A stretch of DNA of 64,000 nucleotides from JAHRVQ01 sp051278195 (GTDB lineage: Bacteria; Pseudomonadota; Gammaproteobacteria; Pseudomonadales; Azotimanducaceae). The notes beneath the pieces were generated by a model. The model did no database searches. It saw only the letters and a list, made by a program, of their open reading frames with translations, and was not told the origin of the DNA. The position numbers were made by a program, and so were the translations under genes. The stretch spans positions 1 through 64,000 of the forward strand of contig JBNMQM010000005.1 of NCBI GenBank assembly GCA_051278195.1, read 5' to 3'. Of this stretch, positions 45,433-53,312 are shown in pieces (position 1 is the first letter of the stretch; every line of letters starts with the position of its first letter).

Positions 45433-46005
45433 TCAACTCTGAAGATGGAGTGGATTGATCAGGGAAGTCAAAACATGGTCTTCCCAACGGCCATTGATCA
45501 TCAGAAACTGCTTCGCTTGACCCTCAATCTCGAACCCAAGCCGGGCAAGCAATCGACCGCTGCGCTCGTTGCGCGGCAGGTAGTTGGCCATAATTCTGTG
45601 CAACATTTGCTGTTCAAAGAGGTAAGCACAAGCAGGTTTTAGTGCTTCGGCCATAATACCCTTGCCCTGATGACGCTCACCCAGCGCATAACCGAGATGA
45701 CAAGACTGAAATGTGCCACGAACGATATTGGTGAAATTACACACCCCCAAAACTTCAGTCTCCGAGGGATTCAATACAACCAGCGCAATCGATGTACCCT
45801 GCTTAAACTCTTGCTTCTGGGCCTGCAATTGCAAACGCCAGTAATTTTGAGTGAAGAACTCTGGGCGTCGCTTGGGTTCCCAGGGTTCGAGGTGTGCCCG
45901 ATTTTCTTGGCGGAACAGCATCATTTTATCGGCTTCAGTGGGCTCCAAGAGTCGCACCAGCGAGTTTTCGGTCCGAAGCACCGGCATGTGATGAAGTAAG
46001 GGCAT
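45433..46005 (-). CDS. RimJ-type GNAT N-acetyltransferase
   Basis: A 190-residue GNAT enzyme close to the RimJ/RimL ribosomal-protein alanine acetyltransferases. LGVCNFTNIVRGTFQSCHLG is the central strand pair; YALGERHQGKGIMAEALKP contains the acetyl-CoA pyrophosphate loop (Q/RxxGxG/A), and NERSGRLLARLGFEIEG is the C-terminal signature. It acetylates an alpha-amino group of a protein or small molecule. The ATG at 46005 is 1 base after the stop of the SDR gene, so they are cotranscribed. Confidence 0.87.
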   Translation of the reverse strand: MPLLHHMPVLRTENSLVRLLEPTEADKMMLFRQENRAHLEPWEPKRRPEFFTQNYWRLQLQAQKQEFKQGTSIALVVLNPSETEVLGVCNFTNIVRGTFQSCHLGYALGERHQGKGIMAEALKPACAYLFEQQMLHRIMANYLPRNERSGRLLARLGFEIEGQAKQFLMINGRWEDHVLTSLINPLHLQS

Positions 46006-46006
46006 T

Positions 46007-46840
46007 TTACTCTATATCCAAAATTCGGTTTGCCGCTCGGCTAAAATCTTCGTAATCGCAGTTGTCACCGAGATCGATCTCTGCCCCTCTTTGCATACTC
46101 AATATTGAAAACTTGCCCGCAGAAGCCTGCAGTACCACGCCGTTAGGCGCTTGCTCTGAAGATAGATAAAGCACCGCCGGACTGACCTGCTGAGGTTGAC
46201 CGCGTTCTTTGCCGCCTGGCAACGATGCCGTCATCCGGGTCAGCGCAGCAGGCACCAAACAGTTAACGCGAATTCCCTTCTGACGTCCTTCAAGCTTGAG
46301 AACGTTCATTAATCCAATAAGCCCCATCTTCGCCGCCGCATAATTAGATTGACCAAAATTTCCGAAAACACCAGATTCCGAGCTGGTCAGCACTATTCTG
46401 CCCCAGCCCTTTTTAGCTAAGATTGGCCAAGCTGCATGGCTCACATACACGGCCCCCATCAAATGCACGTCGAGAACCGCTTGGAAATTCTCCATTTTAA
46501 TGTTCGCAAATGTTTTATCGCGGAGAATACCCGCATTGTTAACAACAATATCAACGGTGCCATAGGTATCGACAGCACAGCCGATGATTTCTGCCGCACT
46601 TGATTCGGACGCAACCGAGTGTGTGCTCGCGATCGCAATGCCACCAAAATCATGAATTTCGTCCACCACTGTCTGCGCAGTATGACCAGAACCAGTGCCA
46701 TCCAGAGCGCCTCCGAGGTCATTCACAACAACCCTAGCGCCTCTACGTGCAAACTCCAGTGCATGCGATCGACCAAGCCCACCGCCCGCACCAGTAACAA
46801 TCACGACCTTATTGGCAAATTCTTGTTCAATATTCGGCAT
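46007..46840 (-). CDS. Short-chain dehydrogenase/reductase (3-hydroxyacyl-CoA type)
   Basis: A 277-residue classical SDR. NAD(P) is bound by TGAGGGLG (residues 16-23) and D41 after VVVN; NNAG is at 101-104; the catalytic residues are S153/S154, Y167 and K171 in NYAAAK. FARRGARVVVNDLGG resembles the dehydrogenase domain of peroxisomal multifunctional enzyme type 2, so 3-hydroxyacyl-CoA is a likely substrate. Cotranscribed with the GNAT enzyme (1-base gap). Confidence 0.88.
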   Translation of the reverse strand: MPNIEQEFANKVVIVTGAGGGLGRSHALEFARRGARVVVNDLGGALDGTGSGHTAQTVVDEIHDFGGIAIASTHSVASESSAAEIIGCAVDTYGTVDIVVNNAGILRDKTFANIKMENFQAVLDVHLMGAVYVSHAAWPILAKKGWGRIVLTSSESGVFGNFGQSNYAAAKMGLIGLMNVLKLEGRQKGIRVNCLVPAALTRMTASLPGGKERGQPQQVSPAVLYLSSEQAPNGVVLQASAGKFSILSMQRGAEIDLGDNCDYEDFSRAANRILDIE

Positions 46841-46899
46841 AATCAGTCAAATCAAGTAGACCGTAAAATCTTAACCCAATTTCCTATCGATCGCCTAAG

Positions 46900-47397
46900 C
46901 TAGGAACGGACCATGATCGTATGTGGCTCCGAACTCAAAAAGTCGACAAAGTGATCTTTGACTTCAAAACCCAAACGCGCATAAATTCTGATCGCTCGGG
47001 TATTAAAGTCAGCAACGGTTAGCCGTAATTGTTCAGCCTCCAGTTCGTTCGTCGCGTGCTGGACAATCGCTTCGAAAAATTCGCTGCCCCTGCCCTGGCT
47101 TGTGAACTGAGGTTTCATTCCGAGGCCTATATCCATTGCATCATCCTCATATCGTCCGCCCAGCACGCGCCCATCATGGCCGAAGGAACAGAACCCGACA
47201 AACCTATGCTGGTCATCACGAATACCGTGAAAACCGTTAGCTGGCTTTAGAAATTCTTTAACGATTGGTTCATGACTCTCTTGCTGTGGAGGGTTATAGA
47301 AATCATATGGCGGTTGATAGCGCCAACTCAAGATCTGCCCTGCTTCTTCTCCTGTGAGGGTCTCTATCCAGTACTTCAAAATCGGCCGCTGCGACAA
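46900..47397 (-). CDS. GNAT family N-acetyltransferase
   Basis: About 165 residues. The acetyl-CoA loop is MKPQFTSQGRGSEFFEA (QGRGSEF) and the C-terminal part NTRAIRIYARLGFEVKD is typical. The front, ETLTGEEAGQILSWRYQPPYDFYN, defines a subgroup of small-molecule acetyltransferases. The frame opens at TTG 47397 with no good ATG in phase, so the start is uncertain by a few residues. Substrate unknown. Confidence 0.8.
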   Translation of the reverse strand: MSQRPILKYWIETLTGEEAGQILSWRYQPPYDFYNPPQQESHEPIVKEFLKPANGFHGIRDDQHRFVGFCSFGHDGRVLGGRYEDDAMDIGLGMKPQFTSQGRGSEFFEAIVQHATNELEAEQLRLTVADFNTRAIRIYARLGFEVKDHFVDFLSSEPHTIMVRS

Positions 47398-47484
47398 AAT
47401 ATGGCAGTCATCCTAGATAAGGATGAAATAGTCTGCAATGATTATGGGTCATATAAAGATAAGTCAAACATAAGGTAAACAACT

Positions 47485-48051
47485 GTGGTGGTTCGAAGTT
47501 CAATTTTGATAGCCCTGCTATCGCTATTTAGCCTTACGGTAACAGCCGAAACATTTAGCTGGGCGCCAGAATTCAATGTAGGAGACTCATTTCCAGAGTT
47601 TTCAAGGGTCGATCAGGATGACAACGATCAGACTAACGCCCTGGTGACTGGCGAAAATGGCTATCTGATCCAATTTAACCGCTCCGTCGTTTGGTGAGGA
47701 TTTTGCAAACGACAGCTCGTGCAGCTGTCAGAAATAGCACCAGAGTTTAAGTCACTTGGCATAAACATCGTGGCGCTAACCTACGATGACCAGCTAGACG
47801 CAAAGAAATTTCATACTCGAAACAACATTGGTTTTCCTCTGGTGAAAGACCAAGATAGCACCTTAATAAAAGCGTTGGGAATTCTAAACACTGGCCCTCA
47901 GCCCGGCGACAGCGCCTATGGGATTCCCTACCCAGGTACGTTTCTGGTGGACAACCAGGGCATTATCAGGGCGAAATTTGCCGAACAAAACTTCCGTGAT
48001 CGACCCAGCTACAGCCTCCTATTGGATGCCGCAGCCAAGCTCAGCCCCTAG
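47485..48051 (+). CDS. Probable selenoprotein: exported redoxin with UxxC active site
   Basis: Reading through TGA at 47695-47697 gives one 188-residue protein from GTG 47485 (AAGG 9-10 bases before). It has a signal peptide (residues 1-21) and the AhpC/TSA-redoxin fold: LIQFNRSVVW, then U71-G-F-C74-KRQLVQL, VALTYDD, GFPLVKDQDSTL and PGTFLVDNQGIIRAKF. Homologous redoxins have CPxCKxQL at the TGA site, so the TGA stands where the attacking cysteine belongs and the resolving C74 remains. A bacterial SECIS-like hairpin follows. It would be a periplasmic thiol/peroxide reductase. The alternative, a nonsense mutation, is less likely because the frame after the TGA is intact and conserved to its stop. 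Confidence 0.78.
47695..47729 (+). promoter_or_regulatory. Sec TGA codon and bacterial SECIS-like hairpin
   Basis: GACAGCT (47711-47717) pairs perfectly with AGCTGTC (47723-47729) around the loop CGTGC. The loop begins 20 bases after the TGA and has G in its second position. This fits the known bacterial SECIS pattern, which puts a short stem-loop with a G in the first two loop bases about 16-37 bases after the UGA, inside the coding region. It would recruit SelB. Confidence 0.7.
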
Positions 48052-48069
48052 CCTGAACCGATCATGTTC

Positions 48070-48103
48070 GCTATCCTGCGGCCTTAACGTTCTACAGGAT
48101 AGC
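48070..48103 (+). promoter_or_regulatory. 9-bp hairpin covering the M20 peptidase ribosome binding site
   Basis: GCTATCCTG (48070-48078) pairs with CAGGATAGC (48095-48103) across a 16-base loop. The AGGA ribosome binding site of the next gene (48096-48099) lies in the 3' arm, 7 bases before its ATG, so the structure could hide it. It may instead be a terminator of the selenoprotein gene, but no T-run follows. Confidence 0.45.
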
Positions 48104-48106
48104 GAT

Positions 48107-49519
48107 ATGAAACAGGCACTTAATTTACTTACCATGCTATGTATGGCTATGCCCTGCTTTGCTCAGAGTGAGATCTCCGAACCAGACTGGCCAGCATTTC
48201 AGGAACGTAGCCTGCAAACTCTGGTAGATCTCATCAAGCTGGACACCTCCCAACCCGCAGGCAATGAGTATCTCGCCACAGATTATCTTGCAAAACGCCT
48301 AGACGAAGCCGGAATTTCGTACAAGATCTACGAGCCAGTGAAAGGCCGAACTAGCATCGTCGCAAGACTTAAAGGTAACGGTAGCAAGGAACCTGTGCTC
48401 ATGCTCGGGCATACCGATGTCGTGACGATTGAGCGTGAAAATTGGACCTTCGACCCTTTTAGCGGAACCGTAGAAGACGGCAAAATATTCGGCCGCGGCG
48501 CCTCCGACGACAAAGGTATTGTCGCGGGCAGCTTCGAGGTGATGTTGGCGCTAAAGGAGAACAATGTAGCGCTTGATAGAGATGTAATATTTCTCGGTGT
48601 AGCTGACGAAGAAGCCGGCGGGCAACTTGGTATTACTTACCTCGTCGACAACCATCTAGAAGACATCCAAGCTGAGTTCGCGCTAAATGAAGGCGGCCGC
48701 GGCAATATTGATCCCACAACAAATCAATACGTTAGCTTCAACATTAGCACGGCAGAAAAAACACCGAGACGCGCCAAGCTTATTGTCGACGGTAAAGCTG
48801 GGCATGGTTCAATACCGACTCGCGACAATGCAATTGGCGTGATGGCACGTGCCGTCGCACGTCTTTTTGAAAGCCCACTCCCGATGGAGCTAAACGATAC
48901 CACTAGAACGTTTTTCACTCGCCTTGCTGCCACCAGGCCAGATAATGAAGCGAGGGTCTATCGGAAAATCCTGGAGCCAAACCCATCATTAGAAACGCAG
49001 GAAAAATTACGCGACATTAGCCCCTACTACTTCTCGATTATTCGCACTTCGATAACGCCAACAATATTTCAAGGGGGCTACCAGCGCAATGTCATTCCGT
49101 CTCGCGCCGAGGCAACGTTGGATATTCGCGCACTGCCAGGTACAGACCCTGAACTCATGTGGGCGTCGATTCGCGCTATCATCGACGACCCAAACGTACT
49201 GATCGAACCCATGGCAGTAACGCGGCCCGCGCACGCCCCAGCGTCATTGACCACGCCATTATTTAATGCCTTCGAAAGAATTATCCAGCAAGAATATCCA
49301 GATGCGATCGTATTGCCATCGATGTTAACGGGAGCAACAGACTCCGCGCAGCTACGTGCAGCGGGAATACCAGCCTATGGTTTTGGGCCCGGTGGCTACC
49401 TAGGAGAAAGCAATGGCGTACATGGCAATGACGAATTTCTTCGGGTCAAGGGCTACCATGACTACGTCAGGCTTCTGTGGCTTATCATCAATGACGTTGC
49501 GGCCACGAAACAGCCCTGA
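48107..49519 (+). CDS. Exported M20-family metallopeptidase
   Basis: A 470-residue zinc peptidase from the ATG at 48107 (AGGA 7 bases before); a much longer open frame upstream overlaps the selenoprotein and is not used. Signal peptide MKQALNLLTMLCMAMPCFAQ. Metal and catalytic residues: H102 and D104 in LGHTDVV, D134/D135 in GRGASDDKG, the E168-E169 pair in ADEEAGG, and GHSGSIPTRDNA-like GHGSIPTRDNA in the lid domain. It cleaves small peptides or acylamino acids in the periplasm. Its TGA stop at 49517-49519 lies inside the first unit of a 17-bp tandem repeat. Confidence 0.9.
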   Translation: MKQALNLLTMLCMAMPCFAQSEISEPDWPAFQERSLQTLVDLIKLDTSQPAGNEYLATDYLAKRLDEAGISYKIYEPVKGRTSIVARLKGNGSKEPVLMLGHTDVVTIERENWTFDPFSGTVEDGKIFGRGASDDKGIVAGSFEVMLALKENNVALDRDVIFLGVADEEAGGQLGITYLVDNHLEDIQAEFALNEGGRGNIDPTTNQYVSFNISTAEKTPRRAKLIVDGKAGHGSIPTRDNAIGVMARAVARLFESPLPMELNDTTRTFFTRLAATRPDNEARVYRKILEPNPSLETQEKLRDISPYYFSIIRTSITPTIFQGGYQRNVIPSRAEATLDIRALPGTDPELMWASIRAIIDDPNVLIEPMAVTRPAHAPASLTTPLFNAFERIIQQEYPDAIVLPSMLTGATDSAQLRAAGIPAYGFGPGGYLGESNGVHGNDEFLRVKGYHDYVRLLWLIINDVAATKQP

Positions 49520-49652
49520 GCTATAGACAGCCCTGAGCCATAGACAGCCCTGAGCCATAGACAGCCCTGAGCCATAGACAGCCCTGAGCCATAGACAGCC
49601 CTGAGCCATAGACAGCCCTGAGCCATAGACAGCCCTGAGCCATAGACAGCCC
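49510..49652. repeat. 17-bp minisatellite, 8.4 copies
   Basis: The unit ACAGCCCTGAGCCATAG is repeated head to tail at 49510-49526, 49527-49543 and so on to 49645, plus 7 bases of a ninth. Units 2-8 are identical; unit 1 differs at one base (GCT for GCC). The stop codon of the M20 peptidase is in unit 1, and the next convergent gene ends at 49670. Identity between units points to recent expansion by slippage. Confidence 0.97.
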
Positions 49653-49669
49653 AGCGGGATACAGAAATG

Positions 49670-50791
49670 TTAAACCATATATTCTTTGGACCGTTCAAAA
49701 CTTGCCTCGGCTGACGCGACGATATCATCAAAGATATCTTTTGCCGGTCGCACCGCCCGAATCATACCCATACCCTGACCGGCAAAACCTGGGTTGATAT
49801 CGGCGCGGCCGTCACGGCTTGCTGCGGCCATCACTGGTCCTGCAACGGCACCCTGATAAGGCATAGGTAACGGCTTGAGATCGGCATTCTCCCAGGCGTC
49901 CGTCCATTTACTCCGAATGATTCGCGCTGGCTTGCCGGTAACAGATCGGGATATAACAGTGCCCTCCTCTGTACCCTCTACCAGCGCTTCTTTTTGATGC
50001 GGCAATATTCCAGACTCTTCAGCGGCTAAAAATGCGGTACCAATCCAGGCGCCCGCTGCGCCCAACATCATCGCAGCAGCAACTCCTCGACCGTCACAAA
50101 TACCGCCAGCGCCCAAAACCGGAATATCACCGACCGCATCGACGACCTGGGGAATCAATGCCATGGCGCCAACCGGGGAGTTGTGCCCACCGGCATCATG
50201 ACCCTGGGCGACAATGACGTCCAACTTAATGGACGCGACCTGAACAGCGTGCCGTACAGCACCGATCACTGCCATAACTTTCGTTCCGTTGTAGCGAAAT
50301 TCGTCCATCCAGGGCCCTGGGTTTCCAAGACCAGCGGCATAAACCGGTACCTTTTCATCGACAATCACCTGCATCTGGGCCTCAAAGAACTCTTTGCTGA
50401 ACACCGCCAACCCGTCTTCTCTTCTAGATGTGCCAGGTGACGAGTTTAGCGCCTCTCTTTCCATGAATTGTTGCGCAAAGGCCATATGCCCTTTCAGGGC
50501 TTCCATCGGGTCATCCGTATCCGGACTCCCACCGCCAGCCTTTTGTGCAGCGCGGCGCACAGACGCTGGCAATAACGTATCCACGCCAAAAGGCTTATCC
50601 GTCAAACGGCGCGTACGCTGGATCCATTCACGTAATTCTTCAGGCTGGCAAGCCGCGGCGCCGAGCACACCAAGGCCACCTGCGTTCGATACGGCTGCGG
50701 CCAATTCCGGCGTGCTAGCGCCACCCATGCCGGCCAGAACGATTGGATATTCGATTTCTAGAATGTCGCAGACTTTGCTATGAAGCTTCAT
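49670..50791 (-). CDS. Nitronate monooxygenase family flavoprotein
   Basis: A 373-residue FMN-dependent TIM-barrel enzyme of the nitronate monooxygenase/2-nitropropane dioxygenase family. PIVLAGMGGASTPELAAAVS is the N-terminal signature, VIVAQGHDAGGHNSP the FMN-phosphate region with the catalytic-type His, and VLGAGGICDGRGVAAAMMLGA the second phosphate loop. It oxidises nitronates, or belongs to the closely related enoyl reductase-like group; sequence alone does not separate these. It ends 18 bases from the minisatellite. Confidence 0.88.
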   Translation of the reverse strand: MKLHSKVCDILEIEYPIVLAGMGGASTPELAAAVSNAGGLGVLGAAACQPEELREWIQRTRRLTDKPFGVDTLLPASVRRAAQKAGGGSPDTDDPMEALKGHMAFAQQFMEREALNSSPGTSRREDGLAVFSKEFFEAQMQVIVDEKVPVYAAGLGNPGPWMDEFRYNGTKVMAVIGAVRHAVQVASIKLDVIVAQGHDAGGHNSPVGAMALIPQVVDAVGDIPVLGAGGICDGRGVAAAMMLGAAGAWIGTAFLAAEESGILPHQKEALVEGTEEGTVISRSVTGKPARIIRSKWTDAWENADLKPLPMPYQGAVAGPVMAAASRDGRADINPGFAGQGMGMIRAVRPAKDIFDDIVASAEASFERSKEYMV

Positions 50792-50999
50792 GGCGCTACC
50801 AGGTTAGTTGTAGATCGCCAGTATTCATCAATTTGTTAACTTTGACACCTTCGGAATATATTGGAGAGTGAATTAGAAGGCCCGCCAATTTCTTATTACC
50901 GAGATCCATGACGCCGCGACTAGATTTTGATCTAGAAAATCATCAAATCGACACGGCCGACTTTGATGCAAACCAAGAACCACTGCTTCCGCTTAAAAT

Positions 51000-52202
51000 T
51001 CAAAACAGACTGAGTTGGTCAAACCCTCGCCGAAATTGTGTGGTGTCCAATTGAAACCGATGCTTAACTGGCAGTGCTAACTTCCGTGCCGCGATGTTAA
51101 AACGTTGACGAATGGATTCAGCAAAGACACCCTCACCAGACATGCGAGTGTAAAAGCTCGAATCATAGTCTTTGCCCTTACGCCCCTGACGAACAAGGCT
51201 CATGACGTGTTCTGCCTTGTCAGGATAGTGAAGGCCTAACCATTCTTGAAACAGTGGGCTCACTTCATGAGGTAGACGCAAATAAATCATATTGGCAGCA
51301 ACTGCTCCAGCAGCTTTACCTCTTTGCAGGATCGTTTCTATTTCACTGTCATTGATAAAGGGAATCACCGGCGCCACCATTAAGGTCACGGGAATTCCGG
51401 CATCGCTCAGGGCCTTGATAGTTTTTAGTCGAGACTCACCACTCGCGGTGCGAGGCTCGAGCTTAGCTTTCAAGGCATTATCCAGCGTTGTAACGCTGAC
51501 CGCGACAGAACACAATTTTAATTCGGCCATTTCCGCAAGCAAATCCAAATCACGCAAAATCGAGCTACTCTTGGTGATCAAACTAAAAGGGTGCCGGAAC
51601 TCCTGCAGTACCTGAATCAGCTTTCTTGTTGTGAAAAGTTTAGCCTCAAGGGGCTGATATGGATCTGTATTAGCGCCAATAGAGATCGCCTTACATTGAT
51701 AGGACGACTTACTTAAGGTTTGCCGAAGCAATAGATCAGCATTTGGCTTAGTGATAATTTTGGTTTCAAAATCAATCCCCGGCGACAAGTCCCAATAGGC
51801 GTGAGTGGGTCGCGCGTAGCAGTAGATACATCCGTGCTCACAGCCACGATAGGGGTTGATAGATTGATCGAAGGATATATCTGGGCTGTTATTGGTGGAG
51901 ATAATGGTTCTGCCACGATCAACCAGCACTTCTGTTTTGGGATCCGAGTCATTTTCGTCTTGCCACCAACCATCATCGACAAGACGACTTTTCTGGGACG
52001 AAAACCTTAGGTCCGGGTTGCTCGCGGCACCTCGACCCTTTATCAACCGACCAGTAGGCAAAACACCAGGGACCTCTGTTGTCGCAGGAACCTTTACAGA
52101 GTTCAATGAAGAGTTCAATGAAGAGTTCAATGAAGAGTTCGGTGAAGAGTTCGATACCGCAGTATCTGCAGACAGAGGCGCTTCTGGGGGCTTTTTCATC
52201 AT
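51000..52202 (-). CDS. PA0069-family radical SAM protein
   Basis: A 400-residue radical SAM protein of the SplB-like group. The [4Fe-4S] cysteines are C121, C125 and C128 in YRGCEHGCIYCYARPTH; ISIGANTDPYQPLE and SLITKSSSILRD are SAM-binding and barrel motifs. Members are widespread in Proteobacteria and uncharacterised. The N-terminal ~40 residues are low complexity with repeats of SSLN, encoded by a 12-bp tandem repeat, and are probably disordered. Start is ATG 52202 or 52199. Confidence 0.88.
   Translation of the reverse strand: MMKKPPEAPLSADTAVSNSSPNSSLNSSLNSSLNSVKVPATTEVPGVLPTGRLIKGRGAASNPDLRFSSQKSRLVDDGWWQDENDSDPKTEVLVDRGRTIISTNNSPDISFDQSINPYRGCEHGCIYCYARPTHAYWDLSPGIDFETKIITKPNADLLLRQTLSKSSYQCKAISIGANTDPYQPLEAKLFTTRKLIQVLQEFRHPFSLITKSSSILRDLDLLAEMAELKLCSVAVSVTTLDNALKAKLEPRTASGESRLKTIKALSDAGIPVTLMVAPVIPFINDSEIETILQRGKAAGAVAANMIYLRLPHEVSPLFQEWLGLHYPDKAEHVMSLVRQGRKGKDYDSSFYTRMSGEGVFAESIRQRFNIAARKLALPVKHRFQLDTTQFRRGFDQLSLF
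52099..52154. repeat. In-frame 12-bp tandem repeat inside the radical SAM gene
   Basis: GAGTTCAATGAA is repeated three times exactly (52099-52134), a fourth unit has GG for AA, and a partial fifth follows. Read on the minus strand it gives repeated Ser-Ser-Leu-Asn near residues 19-34. The unit is a multiple of three, so copy changes keep the frame. Confidence 0.9.
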
Positions 52203-52253
52203 GCGACAGCTCTTGGGTTACCGCATAATTATACTGTTTTTATATACAGTACT

Positions 52254-52619
52254 CTAGTTGCAACTGACCAATCCTTCGCCCTCCCAGGCAACACGGGTAT
52301 AGATGATCGTGCAAGATTTACCTTGGTCTCGGCTAAAAAAACAATAAGAGTGATTGGGTAGCAACTCTGTCTGAAATGAGAATGTTGTGCCGACCCCATT
52401 ATCCAGCTGGCAGGCAACATCAAACTTGTGAGGGCCGGGTAAAACATTATGTCCGCCCGTCTTCGCGACCGGCTTTCCATCGATGGCTGTGATTTGCATA
52501 CCACCTGCTTGGGCATTTTTGGCAAGCGCCACAAAAGCGGTAGCTTCAGATACTTCAGGCGACCCAACGGCACACGCAGTCAGGAACAAAATTGCGCCAA
52601 GAGTAAGTGGTTTCATCAT
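52254..52619 (-). CDS. Small lipoprotein of unknown function
   Basis: A 121-residue protein with a lipoprotein signal: FLTAC with the lipidated cysteine at position 16. The mature part is a compact beta-rich domain with GGHNVLPGPHKFDVACQLDNG and NHSYCFFSRDQGKSC, resembling small outer-membrane lipoproteins with a PEGA-like strand pattern (LPGPHKFDV). Four cysteines besides the lipid one may form disulfides. It overlaps the HD gene stop by 4 bases and is cotranscribed with it. Function unknown. Confidence 0.75.
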   Translation of the reverse strand: MMKPLTLGAILFLTACAVGSPEVSEATAFVALAKNAQAGGMQITAIDGKPVAKTGGHNVLPGPHKFDVACQLDNGVGTTFSFQTELLPNHSYCFFSRDQGKSCTIIYTRVAWEGEGLVSCN

Positions 52620-53212
52620 TTGTTCTTTCCTACCAGAGTTCGTAGCGCAGCCATTTCTGCTTGAAGGTCTGGAGACGTCATCTGCGCTGCCACCTTTTCA
52701 TAAAATTCATCGCCGTCAATTTTGCCCTGATGTTCATAAACGCTTGCCTGCATTGCGAACTCCAATCGGTCGATCTGTTTGACAAACTTTGCCTCGTCGG
52801 TCTGTTGGGCTTCATATTCCTCCCAGACCTCGATCAACCCACTGCCATGTGGCAGTTTGCCCAAAATCTTCTGTATAGCTGCTGCTTCTCGCGCCTTCTT
52901 TTCCTCGGCGGGCACGTTATCGGAGGGTGTAATGTCACCAACATAGGCCTCACCGACATCATGCACCAGCGCCATCTTTAAGACCCGCAAGGCGTCCAGT
53001 TCAGGGTGCCTGGGTAGCAACATTAAACTGAGCATTGCGTTACCAAAAGTATGTTCCGCGACTGTTTCACAGGCACCCGGGTCAATACCCCGTTGAATCC
53101 AACCTTGCCTAAAAAGTTGTTTCAGTTGGATAATTTCATACCAGACTTCAATAAGCGGCGTGCTTTTCGTTCGATCCAGTAAATCCACCGGTATCGGTGC
53201 TTTCTCAAACAT
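52616..53212 (-). CDS. HD-domain hydrolase (YfbR/HDDC2-like)
   Basis: A 198-residue metal-dependent phosphohydrolase. Metal ligands are H54 in ETVAEHTFGNAM, H84-D85 in ALVHDVGEAYVGDITP and a later Asp in FVKQIDRLEFAMQ. This is the pattern of 5'-deoxynucleotidases YfbR and HDDC2, which dephosphorylate deoxynucleoside monophosphates. The ATG at 53212 is clear; the stop overlaps the lipoprotein gene (ATGA). Confidence 0.87.
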   Translation of the reverse strand: MFEKAPIPVDLLDRTKSTPLIEVWYEIIQLKQLFRQGWIQRGIDPGACETVAEHTFGNAMLSLMLLPRHPELDALRVLKMALVHDVGEAYVGDITPSDNVPAEEKKAREAAAIQKILGKLPHGSGLIEVWEEYEAQQTDEAKFVKQIDRLEFAMQASVYEHQGKIDGDEFYEKVAAQMTSPDLQAEMAALRTLVGKNK

Positions 53213-53312
53213 AGGTCTATCTCAACTATCTGAACCACAAAGCACTATCTTACAACTTCTCGACCACCCTTGCCGTGAGTTATGATCGAGACATCGAACG
53301 GTAGGAAGTATT

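Noticed and set aside
47719..48051. Separate gene starting at GTG 47719
   Set aside because: It is in the same frame as 47485-47697 and is the second half of the redoxin fold; a start here would remove the active site and signal peptide.
47918..48106. N-terminal extension of the M20 peptidase
   Set aside because: The extension overlaps the redoxin gene in another frame, lacks protein character and would bury a clear signal peptide beginning at 48107.
49400..49731. Minus-strand frames rich in repeated MAQGCLWLRAVYG-like units
   Set aside because: They are produced only by the 17-bp DNA repeat; since 17 is not a multiple of three they cycle through frames and have no start signals or family similarity.
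50908..51051. Short plus-strand frame (47 codons) before the radical SAM gene
   Set aside because: No ribosome binding site, overlaps the end of the radical SAM gene and its composition gives no support.
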